Origin: Balaenoptera acutorostrata
Taxonomy: Eukaryota; Chordata; Mammalia; Artiodactyla; Balaenopteridae
Assembly: GCF_949987535.1 (NCBI RefSeq)
Contig: NC_080068.1
Coordinates: 83,353,254 to 83,417,253, forward strand
Direction of reading: 5' to 3'
DNA: 64,000 nt
How positions within the stretch are numbered: position 1 is the stretch's first letter; every line of letters begins with the position of its first letter. Positions 11,396 through 21,958 of this stretch are shown piece by piece. Position numbers and translations under genes: made by a program. Under the pieces are notes generated by a model. It saw only the letters and a program-made list of their open reading frames with translations, did no database searches and was not told the origin of the DNA.

Positions 11396-13595
11396 AATTA
11401 GCCAATAATCACACACATAGTTGTAGAGGCAATAACAGAATTCTCTCCATCTTCCCAGTCGTAAGTTATGTTAACTGAGCATTCTGTCACTTACCTAATT
11501 TATTATGCTCCTCATGTTCCATGAAAAATTAAATATGTTTATGGCTTGAAATGTTGGCATAAACCCCCCAAAATCAAGCTTAAGCAATTTGTGATAAAAT
11601 GTTGAAATTAATATTACTTATGAATATAATGATAATTTGAGCCATAATAACCTTTCTATTCTCAATTAAGCTATGATAATAATACAGATATGCTTACCAA
11701 ATATTTATTCAGCTGAGTATTTAAAAAATTTATTCTGTAAAAACAAATTAATTAAAGCTATTTTGAATCCAAAAAAAAACTATAATTTTTTACTTAAATT
11801 CTTTACATTTTCTTGTTTTTACTTATTTAAAATGATATTTTAAATTTTGGGCTTGGAATGGGAAGAGTTCAACAGGATCTACACCTAAATTCCATTAATC
11901 TAAATCCTGGGTCTGATAGCAAAAGCCATTAGTAATTTTCTGTTATGAACTTAAGTATTTTTTTTATTTAGGTTTCAATTTCTATAAAATTAAGAGTTTA
12001 CCAACATTATCACTAAGTTCCACTGTGCTCTAAATTCTTGGGTTCTGTGGTGGGATACTGGCTTCTATGGTAACTTCCTGGGTTTTTAAAACATTGTTGT
12101 TGTTGTTTTGTTTTGTGTTAATATGTCGTCCAGAATATATAGATGCAAGAAAATGCTGAATAGATTGAAAGGGTCTTAGTCCTCACTTTCAATGTGGGAC
12201 ATATTACTTTTATTTTAAAATAGGTTTTATAGTGGCAAAAAATACAGAAATGACCACATAATGTCTATATATCTGTGTCAGATTCTGTTGAACTGTTAAA
12301 GTTCCTCATAATATTATCATTAAAATTAATAAAGGTCAATGTCATCTTGAGATCATAACAGACTAATCATTTTAGAGTACCCTCCACCCATAAACAGTTA
12401 GAAATCTGAACAAAATATATAAAGCAAATGTTTTTAGATGTTGGACAACATCCAATACAAAAATGCAAATTCTGTGGGAAGGGAAAAATATGAAATGAAA
12501 CACACAATTGCTCAGCTTTCCTCTCATAGGCACCTTCAAGATTGTAATGTAGGAAGCTGGAGTACAAAAATATGATGGCCGCCATGGAGATAAGAGTTGG
12601 GGATGCAGAGGCTGCTGAAAATTTGTAGGTCAGGGTACCAGAGAGGAGGAAGTCCTTAAATATGAATAGGGATTACTTGAATTGTCTAAGTAATAATCTC
12701 TGCATAAAAAGGACAAGACTCTGTAGATTGTGAGAGAAGAGGTATAGGGGAGCTCTGAGCTGAACAGATACTACAGAAGTTTCAAAATTCTAGAAGCTGT
12801 TCAGTTTCCAAAGAGCCAGTCAGCATGGAGTGACATCAATGACAACTCTTGCATGGCCATGTACTAGCAGTAGGGGGATATCAACCTTTAATGAGTTCAC
12901 TGAATCTAAGTTAACAAAGATTAAAACCAACCTTTGAGGAGTTTGTTTCTGGTTAGGATGTAGAAATTTCAAGAAAATATTGTCCCTACTCTAATAACAA
13001 TTTTTTTGATAATGTATAAAATCATAATTTTTCTTGAGATCATTTGTGATTACAGATCTCCCAGTCAATCTGCTGTGGCATGGCTATGGTTTGACATGCT
13101 AAGAATCTCCTCCTTAAAATTAAATTATCATAAAAAAGAAAATAAGAGACAAAGTTGAGGCTACTATTGTTCTCCTAAATGTATACCTCAGCCCCTCAGA
13201 GGTTGATTGGATCATCCTAAACAGGCCCCACCCCTGCCAAACATCTAAAGAGAGAGAAAATACTTTTAATCACCAAGAGATACAAGTCATAATTATAAAA
13301 AGATTTTGCTTAAGAAAATAAAAACAGGAGGTGGGAAGGGGGAAACATTCTCCTGCAGACAGGGGTCATCCCAGGGAAATGTTGCCAAGAGGCTGACCTG
13401 GCCTCTTCCACTTTCCCTCTTTTCCTCTTATAAGACAGAGTCAGAAGCTAATGACTCAGGTTTCAGGAAGCTAAAAGACTAAAACAGAAAAAAAAAAAAA
13501 AGACAGAAAGGAGAAAAAAAAAGGAAACAACATATTTAGCAAATGCCATGTCTAGCAAACATAATGCTAGCCCTAGATAACTTATTGATTTAAAA
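11396..13595. other. No gene or named repeat
   Basis: Low-complexity TTG runs occur at 12093-12115 and A-rich runs at 13486-13520. Otherwise this is AT-rich sequence with only random short frames. I see no RNA gene. Confidence 0.45.
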
Positions 13596-13779
13596 ACAAA
13601 CCCCTATAGAACTACCATCTAGTGTTTCCACTTTTGGGTACTTATCCAATGGAAATGAAAACACTAACTCAAAGAAGATATATGCACCTCCCTGTTCATT
13701 GCAACATTATTCACAATAGCCAAGACATGGAAGCAACCTAAGTTTTCATCAATGGATGAATGGATAAAGAAAATGTGAT

Positions 13780-13835
13780 ATATATATATAGATATCTATA
13801 ATAGATATCTGTATCTATCTATCTACCTATACATA
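13780..13835. repeat. TA/GATA-rich simple sequence
   Basis: Mixed (TA)n and (ATCT)n runs, including the palindrome-like 'agatatctataatagatatct'-type stretch, lie inside the old L1 ORF2 end. Likely slippage expansion. Confidence 0.7.
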
Positions 13836-14112
13836 TAATGGACTATTAATCAGCCATTAAAAAAGAAGAAAATCTTGTCATTTGCAACAATATGGATGGA
13901 CCTGGAGAGTATTATACTAAGTGAAATAAGTTACACAGAGAAAGAAGAATACTTACTGTATGATCTCTTTTACAGTGGAATCTTGAAACAAACAAACAAA
14001 AACTGAACTCACAGTTCTAGAGAACAGAATGGTGGTTGCCAGAGGCAGGAGGTGGGTGGTGGGTGAATAGGTGAAGGGAGTCAAAAGGTTCAAACTTCCA
14101 GTTATAAAAATG

Positions 14113-15460
14113 TTCTTGGATTGGAAGAATAAACATTGTGAAAATGACTATACTACCCAAAGCAATCTACAGATTCAATGCAATCCCTATCAAACTACCA
14201 ATGGCATTCTTCACAGAACTAGAACAAAAAAATTTTGCAATTCATATGGAAACACAAAAGACCCTGAATAGCCAAAGCAAACTGAGAAAGAAAAACAGAG
14301 CTGGAGGAATCAGGCTCCCAGACTTCAGACTATACCACAAAGCTACAGAAATCAAGACAGTATGGTACTGGCACAAAAACAGAAATATAGATCAATGGTA
14401 TAGGATAGAAAGCCCAGAGATAAACCCACGCACATATGGTCACCTTATCTTTGATAAAGGAGGCAAGAACATACAATGGAGGAAAGACGGCTTCTTCAAT
14501 AAGTGGTGCTGGGAAAACTGGACAGCTACATGTAAAAGAATGAAATTAGAACACTCCTTAACACCATACACAAAAATAAACTCAAGATGGATTAAAGACC
14601 TAAATGTAAGATGAAACACTATAAAACTCTTAGAGGAAAACACAGAAAAAACATTCTTTGACATAAACCACAGCAAGATCTTTCTTGACTCACCTCCTAG
14701 AGTAGTGGAAATAAAAACAAAAATAAACAAATGGGACCTAATTAAACTTAAAAGCTTTTGCACAGCTAAGGAAACCATAAACAAGACGAAAAGACAACCC
14801 TCAGAATAGGAGAAAATATTTGCACCCTGAGAAAACCATAATTCAAAAAGAGACATGTACCACAATGTTCACTGCAGCACTATTTACAATAGCCAGGACA
14901 TGGAACCAACCTAAATGTCCATCGACAGATGAATGGATAAAGAAGGTGTGGCACATATATACAATGGAATATTACTCAGCCATAAAAAGAAATGAAATTG
15001 AGTTATTTGTAGTGAGGTGGATGGACCTAGAGTCTGTCATACAGAGTGAAGTAAGTCAGAAAGAGAAAAACAAATACTGTATGCTAACGCATATATATGG
15101 AATCTAAAAAAAAAAAGGTACCGATGAACCTAGTGACGGGAGGAATAAAAACGCAGACATAGAGAATGCACTTGAGGACACGGGGGCAGGGAGGGGGAAG
15201 CTGGGGCGAAGTGAGAGAGTAGCATTGACATATATACACTACCAAATGTAAAATAGTTACTAGTGGGAAGCAGCTGCATAGCACGGGGAGATCAGCTCGG
15301 TGCTTTGTGATGACTTAGAGAGGTGGGATGGGGAGGGTGGGAGGGAAGCTCAATAGGGAGGGGATATAGGGATATATGTATGCATATGACTGATTCACTT
15401 TGTTGTACAACAGAAACTAACACAGTATTGTGAAGCAATTATACTCCCGTAAAGATTTTA
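14113..15460 (+). mobile_element. Younger L1, 5'-truncated and internally deleted, inserted in an old L1
   Basis: It begins at a point equal to about 38744 in the intact L1 ('cttggattggaagaat') and is colinear to the 3' end. It is flanked by a 7-bp direct repeat, aaaaatg, at 14106-14112 and 15461-15467. At 14823 the sequence jumps from the equivalent of 39456 ('gaaaatatttgca') to 39873 ('ccctgagaaaaccata'). About 416 bp of ORF2, including the zinc knuckle, are therefore missing. The 3' UTR is the young type with the G-rich tract at 15325-15355. Confidence 0.9.
14138..14614 (+). pseudogene. L1 ORF2 C-terminal fragment (158 codons open)
   Basis: The frame encodes the region after the RT domain: '[20 protein letters not shown]', '[20 protein letters not shown]' and '[20 protein letters not shown]'. 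It ends in a premature stop at 14612, and the element is further broken by the internal deletion at 14823. There is no endonuclease or reverse transcriptase core. A second open piece at 14820-15107 carries the ORF2p C-terminal end, closing with the same 'HIYGI' as the intact copy. Confidence 0.82.
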
Positions 15461-15720
15461 AAAAATGTCATGGGGATATAATATACAGCATGGTGACTGT
15501 AGTTAATAATACTGAATTGCATATTTGAAAGTTGCTAGGAGAGAAGATCTTAAAATTGTCACCACATGAAAAAATATTTGTGACTATGTGAGGTAATAGA
15601 TGCTAACTAGACTTACTGTGGTGATCATTGCACAATATGTACAAATATAGAATCGTTATGCTGTACACCTGAAACTAACAGAATGTGTCAACTGTATCAA
15701 TTAAAAAATTCCTAGATATA

Positions 15721-15925
15721 GGGGGAGAAAATAAAATGTAATTAAATAACGTAATTAAAAGTTTATATATATTTTAATAAAATATATAATATATCATATA
15801 TGTATACATGTTTGTATATATATATAAAACAAAATTAAAACAAAGTTTAATAATTTGATCCAATTGGAAATCCAAAATTTATATATAAAATCTATATACT
15901 AAAGAATTTGTGTAACAAAAGGTAA
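15721..15925. other. AT-rich low-complexity stretch
   Basis: Dense TA and TATAT runs around 15760-15830. No element or gene recognised. Confidence 0.6.
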
Positions 15926-15929
15926 AGAC

Positions 15930-17720
15930 GACAGAGATTAGACTTTGTGCCTATACAACGTAGGTTCTCAATTAACTTTAACATTAGCTAAAATGCATCA
16001 GTTGACAAAACTTCATAGATTTAATTTACACTGGGGCTCAAATAATTATACCTGGGGATTCTACTAAATTTAGACACAGTGCCTCCTATAATCTTAAAAA
16101 AGTTAATTAAATACAAACAGAGGAAAAACTGACATGCCTCACTGTAGACTTGCCTAAATTTCTCATAGTCCTAGTACCCATGGAATCCTAAAGTATTCCA
16201 TATTGAGCATATTGAGCTGTAACACAATGAATAATAAATTAAAATTAAAGTGCTTGACAGTTACAAATTGACTTGATAAATGGAACCCCAAGAACCACCC
16301 AGCTAATATGGTCCAAACTAAATTAAAATAGAGCTTTTAAAGATTAAAACTTATTATATGAAACCTAATCAACAAAGGGGTGATTATCTCCATGGCTTCT
16401 CTATTTAACAGCCCAATTTTGCCTATTCTTAAATCTGGGAAAAATAAAGCAAACTTTATGGTGGATTACTACAACTGCGTCCCCATCCATAAAGGCCTGT
16501 GTTCCCATCCATCAAGACCTGCATACCTAATATATAGTATTACTAAAATTACTGATTCCATTCAATCAATAACCAGTACATTATTTGCTGATATAGATTT
16601 GGTTAACACATTCTGTTCAGTGCCTATTTCAACAGCCTCTCAACTGCAGTTTGCTTTTGCCTCTGAAGGGACATGATACACCTTTTCCAGACTACCCATG
16701 GAGTACCTCAGGGGTTTTGCCATCACACACGATCTTTGCAGACAATATTTTCACTACATCCACCTTTCTCCAAGAACACAGGTATGACGTTACATTGATA
16801 ACATCCTCTTCCAAAGAGATTAATTTGACACACCTATTAATAACACGTGAGTCCAACATCTTTTAGTCCTTTTTGGTTGCCAACATACTCATTTACAAAT
16901 TTTACTTACAAATTAAAATCAACAAGCACTGATGATAGTGCCATCAGAAACTCTTTCACTGTAGACACTTTGGCAACTTCTTCCCATGCCTACTAGGGTC
17001 CCTGGATAACCTATGGCCATTAGTTGCCCCAGGGCTTCTAATGTAAGAAATTGCTCCTCTTGGCTTTGGGCTATAAACCATTAAAGCAACAAATGACTGG
17101 CTACCTAGTGGACTCGCCTGGAAATAGAGGCTCTCACAGACCATTAGCCTGTGACCCTCCATACCCAGATGCTTCTTTACCTTGGGTCATGAAAACAGCA
17201 CTTCACAACCTCAGCACTGCTACTGAGGCCTCCTTAAGACAGGATGGAGTCAAACCTGGGCTCTCTGGTATATTCCACACTCAGGAGAGAATGCCTTCCC
17301 CCATACTCAGTACATTACCAGATTCCTCAGGTCATCCTTTCTCCAGACCCCTTGGCTACCTGGTGACTGCTTAGAATTAACTGAGAGAACAGCAATGGGA
17401 GTTAGTGGAATAACCATCACACGTGATGAAGCTTTGTGGAATATTGCTGCTTTTCATCCCTTAGCTAGAATGTCTTTGATAAAGGATGGGTGGGACCCAA
17501 GAAACAATATACTTGGCCAAACTTCAGTCAATCATCTTAGTGCCATATGCCTTGGCCAACAAAGACCCCATCTTAACATTTATTATAAACTACTGAATCA
17601 CTGCCTAAAAACTGCTTCTTTCAGGGTGAAAAAAAAAAAAAAACCGCTGGGAGACTCTTCCACCCCAGTTACCCAAAATATAAATCAAAATCACACATGT
17701 TTCTACATATACTAAGGTTG
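15930..17720 (+). pseudogene. Decayed endogenous retrovirus pol (RT region)
   Basis: In the frame at 16380-16676 the retroviral RT order is visible. A 'SPILPILKSGKNKANF'-like segment corresponds to the 'PLLPVKKP' start of retroviral RT. It is followed by 'FADIDLVNTFCSVPISTASQ', which matches the conserved palm motif with its first catalytic aspartate. After a frame change, 16677-16740 looks like the 'LPxGF..SP' motif region and 16780-16850 the region of the second active-site motif, now without a clear YxDD. Frames break repeatedly. The upstream part to 15930 fits the protease-RT linker poorly. No functional product is possible. Confidence 0.62.
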
Positions 17721-17827
17721 CAAAACAAGGCCTTGCCAGGACACTCCTTATTCTCTTCAGAATTACAGACATTACTGGTAGCAACCAAAATGTACATTTT
17801 CTCTTTTCAAAATACTAATGCTGGACT

Positions 17828-17900
17828 ATTTTTTTAATTGAATTATAGTTTATTTACAATGTTGTGTTAATTTCAGGTGCACAGCAAACTGATTCAGTTA

Positions 17901-17966
<66 letters not shown>

Positions 17967-18150
17967 CATACATATATATATGCTTTTTAGAATCTTTTCC
18001 ATTGTAAGTTATTACAAGATATGGAATATAGTTCCCTGTGCTACACAGTAGGTTCTTGTTGTTTATCTGTTTTATATATAGTAGTATGTATCTGTTAATC
18101 CCCAACTCCTAATTTATCCCTCCTCCCTCTTTCCCCTTTGGTAACCATGA
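17828..18150 (-). mobile_element. L1 3' UTR fragment, antisense, inserted in the retrovirus
   Basis: 'ttgaattatagtttattt', 'ttcaggtgcacagcaaac', 'cctgtgctacacagtagg' and 'cctttggtaaccatga' are the reverse of the L1 3' UTR. The copy stops before ORF2. It separates the pol and env parts of the retroviral remnant, so it inserted after the retrovirus did. Confidence 0.82.
17899..17982. repeat. (TA)n-rich microsatellite
   Basis: About 80 bases of alternating ta with occasional ca, inside the antisense L1 3' UTR where the element has a natural TA-rich run. Confidence 0.9.
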
Positions 18151-18159
18151 ATACACTCA

Positions 18160-19660
18160 CAGACATTGGACTCTTGAAAGAAATATTCGGTAGAACTTTC
18201 ATGTGCCTGATAGTTCCCATATAACTAGTTTAATTGGGAGACATATTATTCTCCTTGAACAACTCCTTTTCAAATTCCAATATAGCAAATAACCCCCTAG
18301 AGTTCTCTATCTTTCCCAGGTCTTAACCTAATTTTATACATTTTAGCTCTTCCCCCCCAGATCCTGGGCACATAATCTCCTGGGGCTTATTAACTATAGA
18401 TCTCATTGCACGCTGGTCAGCTGCTCATTTGATACGGGATCCATTTGAACCTAGATTTCTACCAAAACAAAAACAAAACCATGTCAAGTACATCTGCACA
18501 CCATTCTGTTGACTGTTGGTCTTATTACTACTGGTCTGGGTGCTTCCCTTGGCTTACAATCCAGAAACCCACATCAATTCAAGTGGATACTCACCTGGAA
18601 AGGATACTCCAGCGCCACATACCAGATGACATTACGTAACCCAGGAGCTCACCACTGTAGATGACATTGCCTCAGATGACTTCACCCCCTGTGCCAGGGA
18701 CAATTTCACTCGGACACTGAGGTCTCTGCCCAAGCAATGTCCACAGACTGCCTTAAAGTCATAGGACATTTTTGCTTTTGTTCCTTTGATATTAGGGATT
18801 TTATTATGTTTCTAAGTTCACTGTCTGCTTAGGCTGTGATCTTGGTATATTCTTTGCTTTCAGCTAAAACTTTCATCCCTACACTACAAGGCCTCAAGGG
18901 AAATCTGGTAGAGGTTACTAAAATTAATGGAGATTATTGCTTTCCCCACGAGGCACCTGCTTCTTATTAGTCAACCCCTTCACTCCCTGAGGAGAGGACC
19001 ACCCACTTCCTGATGCCTTTTCCTACTATCCTTTTCCGGCTTTCCACAACTCTCTCTTGCCTTGCACCTCCAATCATGACCACTACAACCAGTTTTTCCC
19101 TTTGGTTAAACACAACACCACATTCTCTCAGGTACATTATGCTATGAATAATTATAACTTCAGGTTCTATTGTGGCCCAAATTCACAGGCACAGCACCTT
19201 TTATATTTTTCCTTGCCAACTCCCCAGCAGGGTTACCCTAATGAAGTCATAACCCATTGTGCAGTTGCTACGCTGGGGAGTTCCATAGTTCTTTATCCAC
19301 CAGACACCTCCCTGTTTCCATCAATCAAAGGATGCCAGGTAAGAATCCTAAAGGATGCTATTTATTCCTATCTTAATAGGACTTGCCAGAGTCACAGTAG
19401 CCACTAGTATTGACACCAGTAAAGCAGGCTTTGTCAACAAAATCAAATCATAACTGTCAACTAACACTTTTCAGTGGCCCTTTACATCACATTCAAAAAG
19501 TGCATGAAATATTGTTCCGTATGCAACAAGCCTATAAGTCTCTAGCTCAAATAGTAAAAGATGACATACTAGCTCTTGACTACTTACTAGCCAGGAAAAA
19601 ATTATTTGTCCCATACATCCTGCTGTATGTTCATTATTAGCTCTGAATAGGTACAGGCAA
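18160..19660 (+). pseudogene. Decayed endogenous retrovirus env
   Basis: The clearest part is at 19410-19640. A frame there contains 'SLAQIVKDDILALDYLLARK', which matches the transmembrane-subunit region just before the Cys motif of gamma-type env proteins (the usual form is an '...LQNR.ALD.L.A..G..C' pattern). The Cys motif itself is lost here. Upstream, 19057-19407 is an open stretch of 116 codons with several cysteines and a 'VITHCAVATLGSSI' segment, compatible with a surface-subunit remnant. Stops and frameshifts break the gene throughout. The presence of env argues for a class I (gamma-like) origin. Confidence 0.58.
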
Positions 19661-19929
19661 AATTATGAGAAATAGGCCAAAAGGTAAAGAACCTTTAAAA
19701 CATAACCAAAGTTTTCTATCAGATTTCCTTAAAATCAGAGATACTTGACAAATTTTCTTGGTGATCGTGCAAAGTGGTATGCCTGGTTGTGAATTAGGTT
19801 TCAAACCTTCCTCATATGCCCAACAGGACTCTTCCTAGCTGTTACTTTTGTCAGAGTTGGCCCACTTTTTCAAGTTGTCCCACTCACCTTTAACATCTCC
19901 ACAACCAAAGTGACAAGTGTTATCCATCC

Positions 19930-20315
19930 CAATTAGCATTGTTTACGATGTTGACACATCACATCAAATTTTACAAATTTACAATTTGTAAATTTACATT
20001 GTAAATTTTTAAAATTTGATGTTTTCCTGATGCTCGACATCCCCACAAAGAGGCTGTGAGCACCCTGCCTAGGTGATCAGGTGCACCAGTGTGATATGTC
20101 TGGTCCCTGCCACCAGCTCCCCTTCTTACCCTCCCCTGACTGTGACATAGTGATATTTAAATGTACCAATGAAGTCCCCTCATGCCTTTTACTGTGCATT
20201 CCACCTTGACCCCGAATAAAGGCACTTTCCCTTAGGTCATTATTCTCTCTCAGCCCCCCACCTGCTTGGTTGAGCCCGCTTCCTTGGAACTCCTCCTATA
20301 TGACATTTAGACAGC
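19930..20315 (+). mobile_element. Probable 3' LTR of the retroviral remnant
   Basis: It follows the env remnant at the expected distance. A C/T-rich promoter-like part leads to 'cccgaataaaggcacttt' (poly(A) signal at 20213-20218), then to a T/C-rich U5-like stretch ending near 'ctatatgacatttagaca' at 20310. I found no matching 5' LTR in the window, and the exact ends are uncertain. Confidence 0.5.
19961..20022. repeat. AT-rich palindromic cluster
   Basis: 'acaaatttacaatttgtaaa' at 19972-19991 is almost self-complementary. It is flanked by 'aaattttacaaa' and 'gtaaatttttaaaattt' arms that can pair. It lies inside the putative LTR U3 and could form a cruciform or hairpin. Confidence 0.75.
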
Positions 20316-20765
20316 AGAAAACCAGAGCAAGATAGAAGCTTTAAATCCAAACACAGCAACACATTTATATTAAAAGTAAGTAATCTAATAACTCCCTCTG
20401 AAAACAGAGATTGTCACAATAGAAAAAAATACAAATCATATACTGTCTACAGAAACCCATTTTAAACAAAAGGAAAAAAAAGATAAAAAGCAGGTGAAAA
20501 ATTATATACCATAAAATGTTTCATCAAAAGAAATCTTGAGTGACTATGTGCATATTAGACAAGTAGACTGAGGAAAAAGAAACATTACCAGGAATAAGGA
20601 TGGACACTTACCCATAAATTCTATCAGATACTTAAGAAATAAACAATATTCATGTCCCACCAGCTCTTTGAAAAATTAAGAGGTAATACTTTTCAAATTG
20701 TTTTATGAAAACAACACTACAATTATATGAAAGATTACTATGATATTAAAAAGAAATGAATTCTC
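20316..20765. other. No gene; possible old L1 trace
   Basis: 'caaatcatatactgtctac', 'aagaaacattaccaggaataagg'-like wording and 'cctaaacattacaaatggcc' are weakly like an old L1 ORF2 endonuclease region, but too eroded to call. Confidence 0.3.
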
Positions 20766-20769
20766 CAAC

Positions 20770-20980
20770 AAACTGAATTAAGTTGAAAGCAAATTCTTCC
20801 CCACTGATGCCTCCAGATCAGAAAACATCCGGCTGACAACCTGAGTTCACCCTAACCTGATCAAAAGACTCATGCCCCACTCTTGACCAACAGAAAGTAT
20901 AACATAATAAAAGTATACTGATTTAACCTGCCAAGTTCTAGGTAATTTGTAACACAGGAGTAGAAAACTAATAAAATCAT
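20770..20980 (+). mobile_element. MLT1-like LTR 3' part
   Basis: The terminal wording 'tgccaagttctaggtaatttg' (20928 on) and 'acaggagtagaaaactaat' matches the 3' end of MLT1-type LTRs, with an upstream 'cctccagatcagaaaacatc'. Only about the last 200 bases are visible. Confidence 0.5.
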
Positions 20981-21794
20981 ATTAAATGGTGAAAGAACAA
21001 CCATATCCCCCCTAAGACTCATGACACAACAAGAATGTGCAGGTCCTAAACATTACAAATGGCCAAAAAATAGATAAAACCATACGTCTAGAAGGGAATA
21101 AAACAGAACAGTGTTTATTTACTTATATACAACATGATTATATGTATACAGAATCCTAGGTACTAATCAGGTTTTATCATTTAATTTCTATTGATATCTG
21201 AGTTATATTGTGGGCAATAGGAATTTCTTAGTTTCATTTTGAATAAACTAAACATGTATATTAAGTAATGCAGACTTAAATGGGGAATACATAATTAACA
21301 AATAAGTTCACTATTGGATACCATGCATGTTCTAAATTTATGATTTTATTAACTTACGTAATTTTTACATGTTGGCGTTAGATCATTTCAAAAACAAAGA
21401 GATATCCAAAGAACATCTATTTGAGAAATCAAGTTATATCATTCATTTTTGCATTTAAGAGTATTGAACAAATCAAGTAAAATAATATAGAGTTTAAGAA
21501 AGCATATACCTTTTGAGGATCTTTACAAGTTATGGAATTTGAATTTAACTGTGTTAAGACATTTTCAAGTTTTGGATGAAGTTTACAGTTGAACCAAATG
21601 ATTTATCCATTTTGAAAAGTGATTGTAAATCTCCAGCTGAGAAACCCACGAAACCTTACTAGAAAATATCTAACTTTTCTGCTGGAGAGATGACTAGAAA
21701 TATAAGGAAGAAATTTTAGTTGCAATATCTTCCTATTTTGAATTCTTTTTTTAACTCTGACTCTCACCATTTTTTTTGTAATTTCTTTATTTTT
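20981..21794. other. No gene or named repeat
   Basis: AT-rich sequence, no meaningful frame and no RNA gene recognised. Confidence 0.45.
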
Positions 21795-21958
21795 TTTTAA
21801 TAATTTAATTTTTATTTTATATTGGAGTATAGTTGACTTACAATGTTGTGTTAGTTTCAGATGTATAGCAAAGTGATTCAGTTATACATATACATATATC
21901 CATTCTTCTTCAGATTCTTTTCCCACATAGGTTATTACAGAATATTGAGTAGAGTTCC
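21795..21958 (-). mobile_element. Short L1 3' UTR fragment, antisense
   Basis: 'tattggagtatagttgac', 'gttagtttcagatgtatagc' and 'gttattacagaatattgag' are the reverse of an L1 3' UTR. It breaks off at about 21958 before the ORF2 end, so it is a very short 5'-truncated insertion. Confidence 0.82.

Larger units (their letters stand above)
13600..15720 (+). mobile_element. Old L1 3' part, interrupted by a younger L1
   Basis: The left half (13600-14112) reads the end of ORF2 and an L1MA-type 3' UTR: 'catggaagcaacctaag', 'tggatggacctggagag', 'aatggtggttgccagagg', 'ttcaaacttccagttata'. The right half resumes at 15461 with 'tcatggggatataatatac', 'agcatggtgactgtag' and 'ctgtacacctgaaactaac'. The two halves join without loss apart from the 7-bp duplication around the inserted L1. 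Confidence 0.85.
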
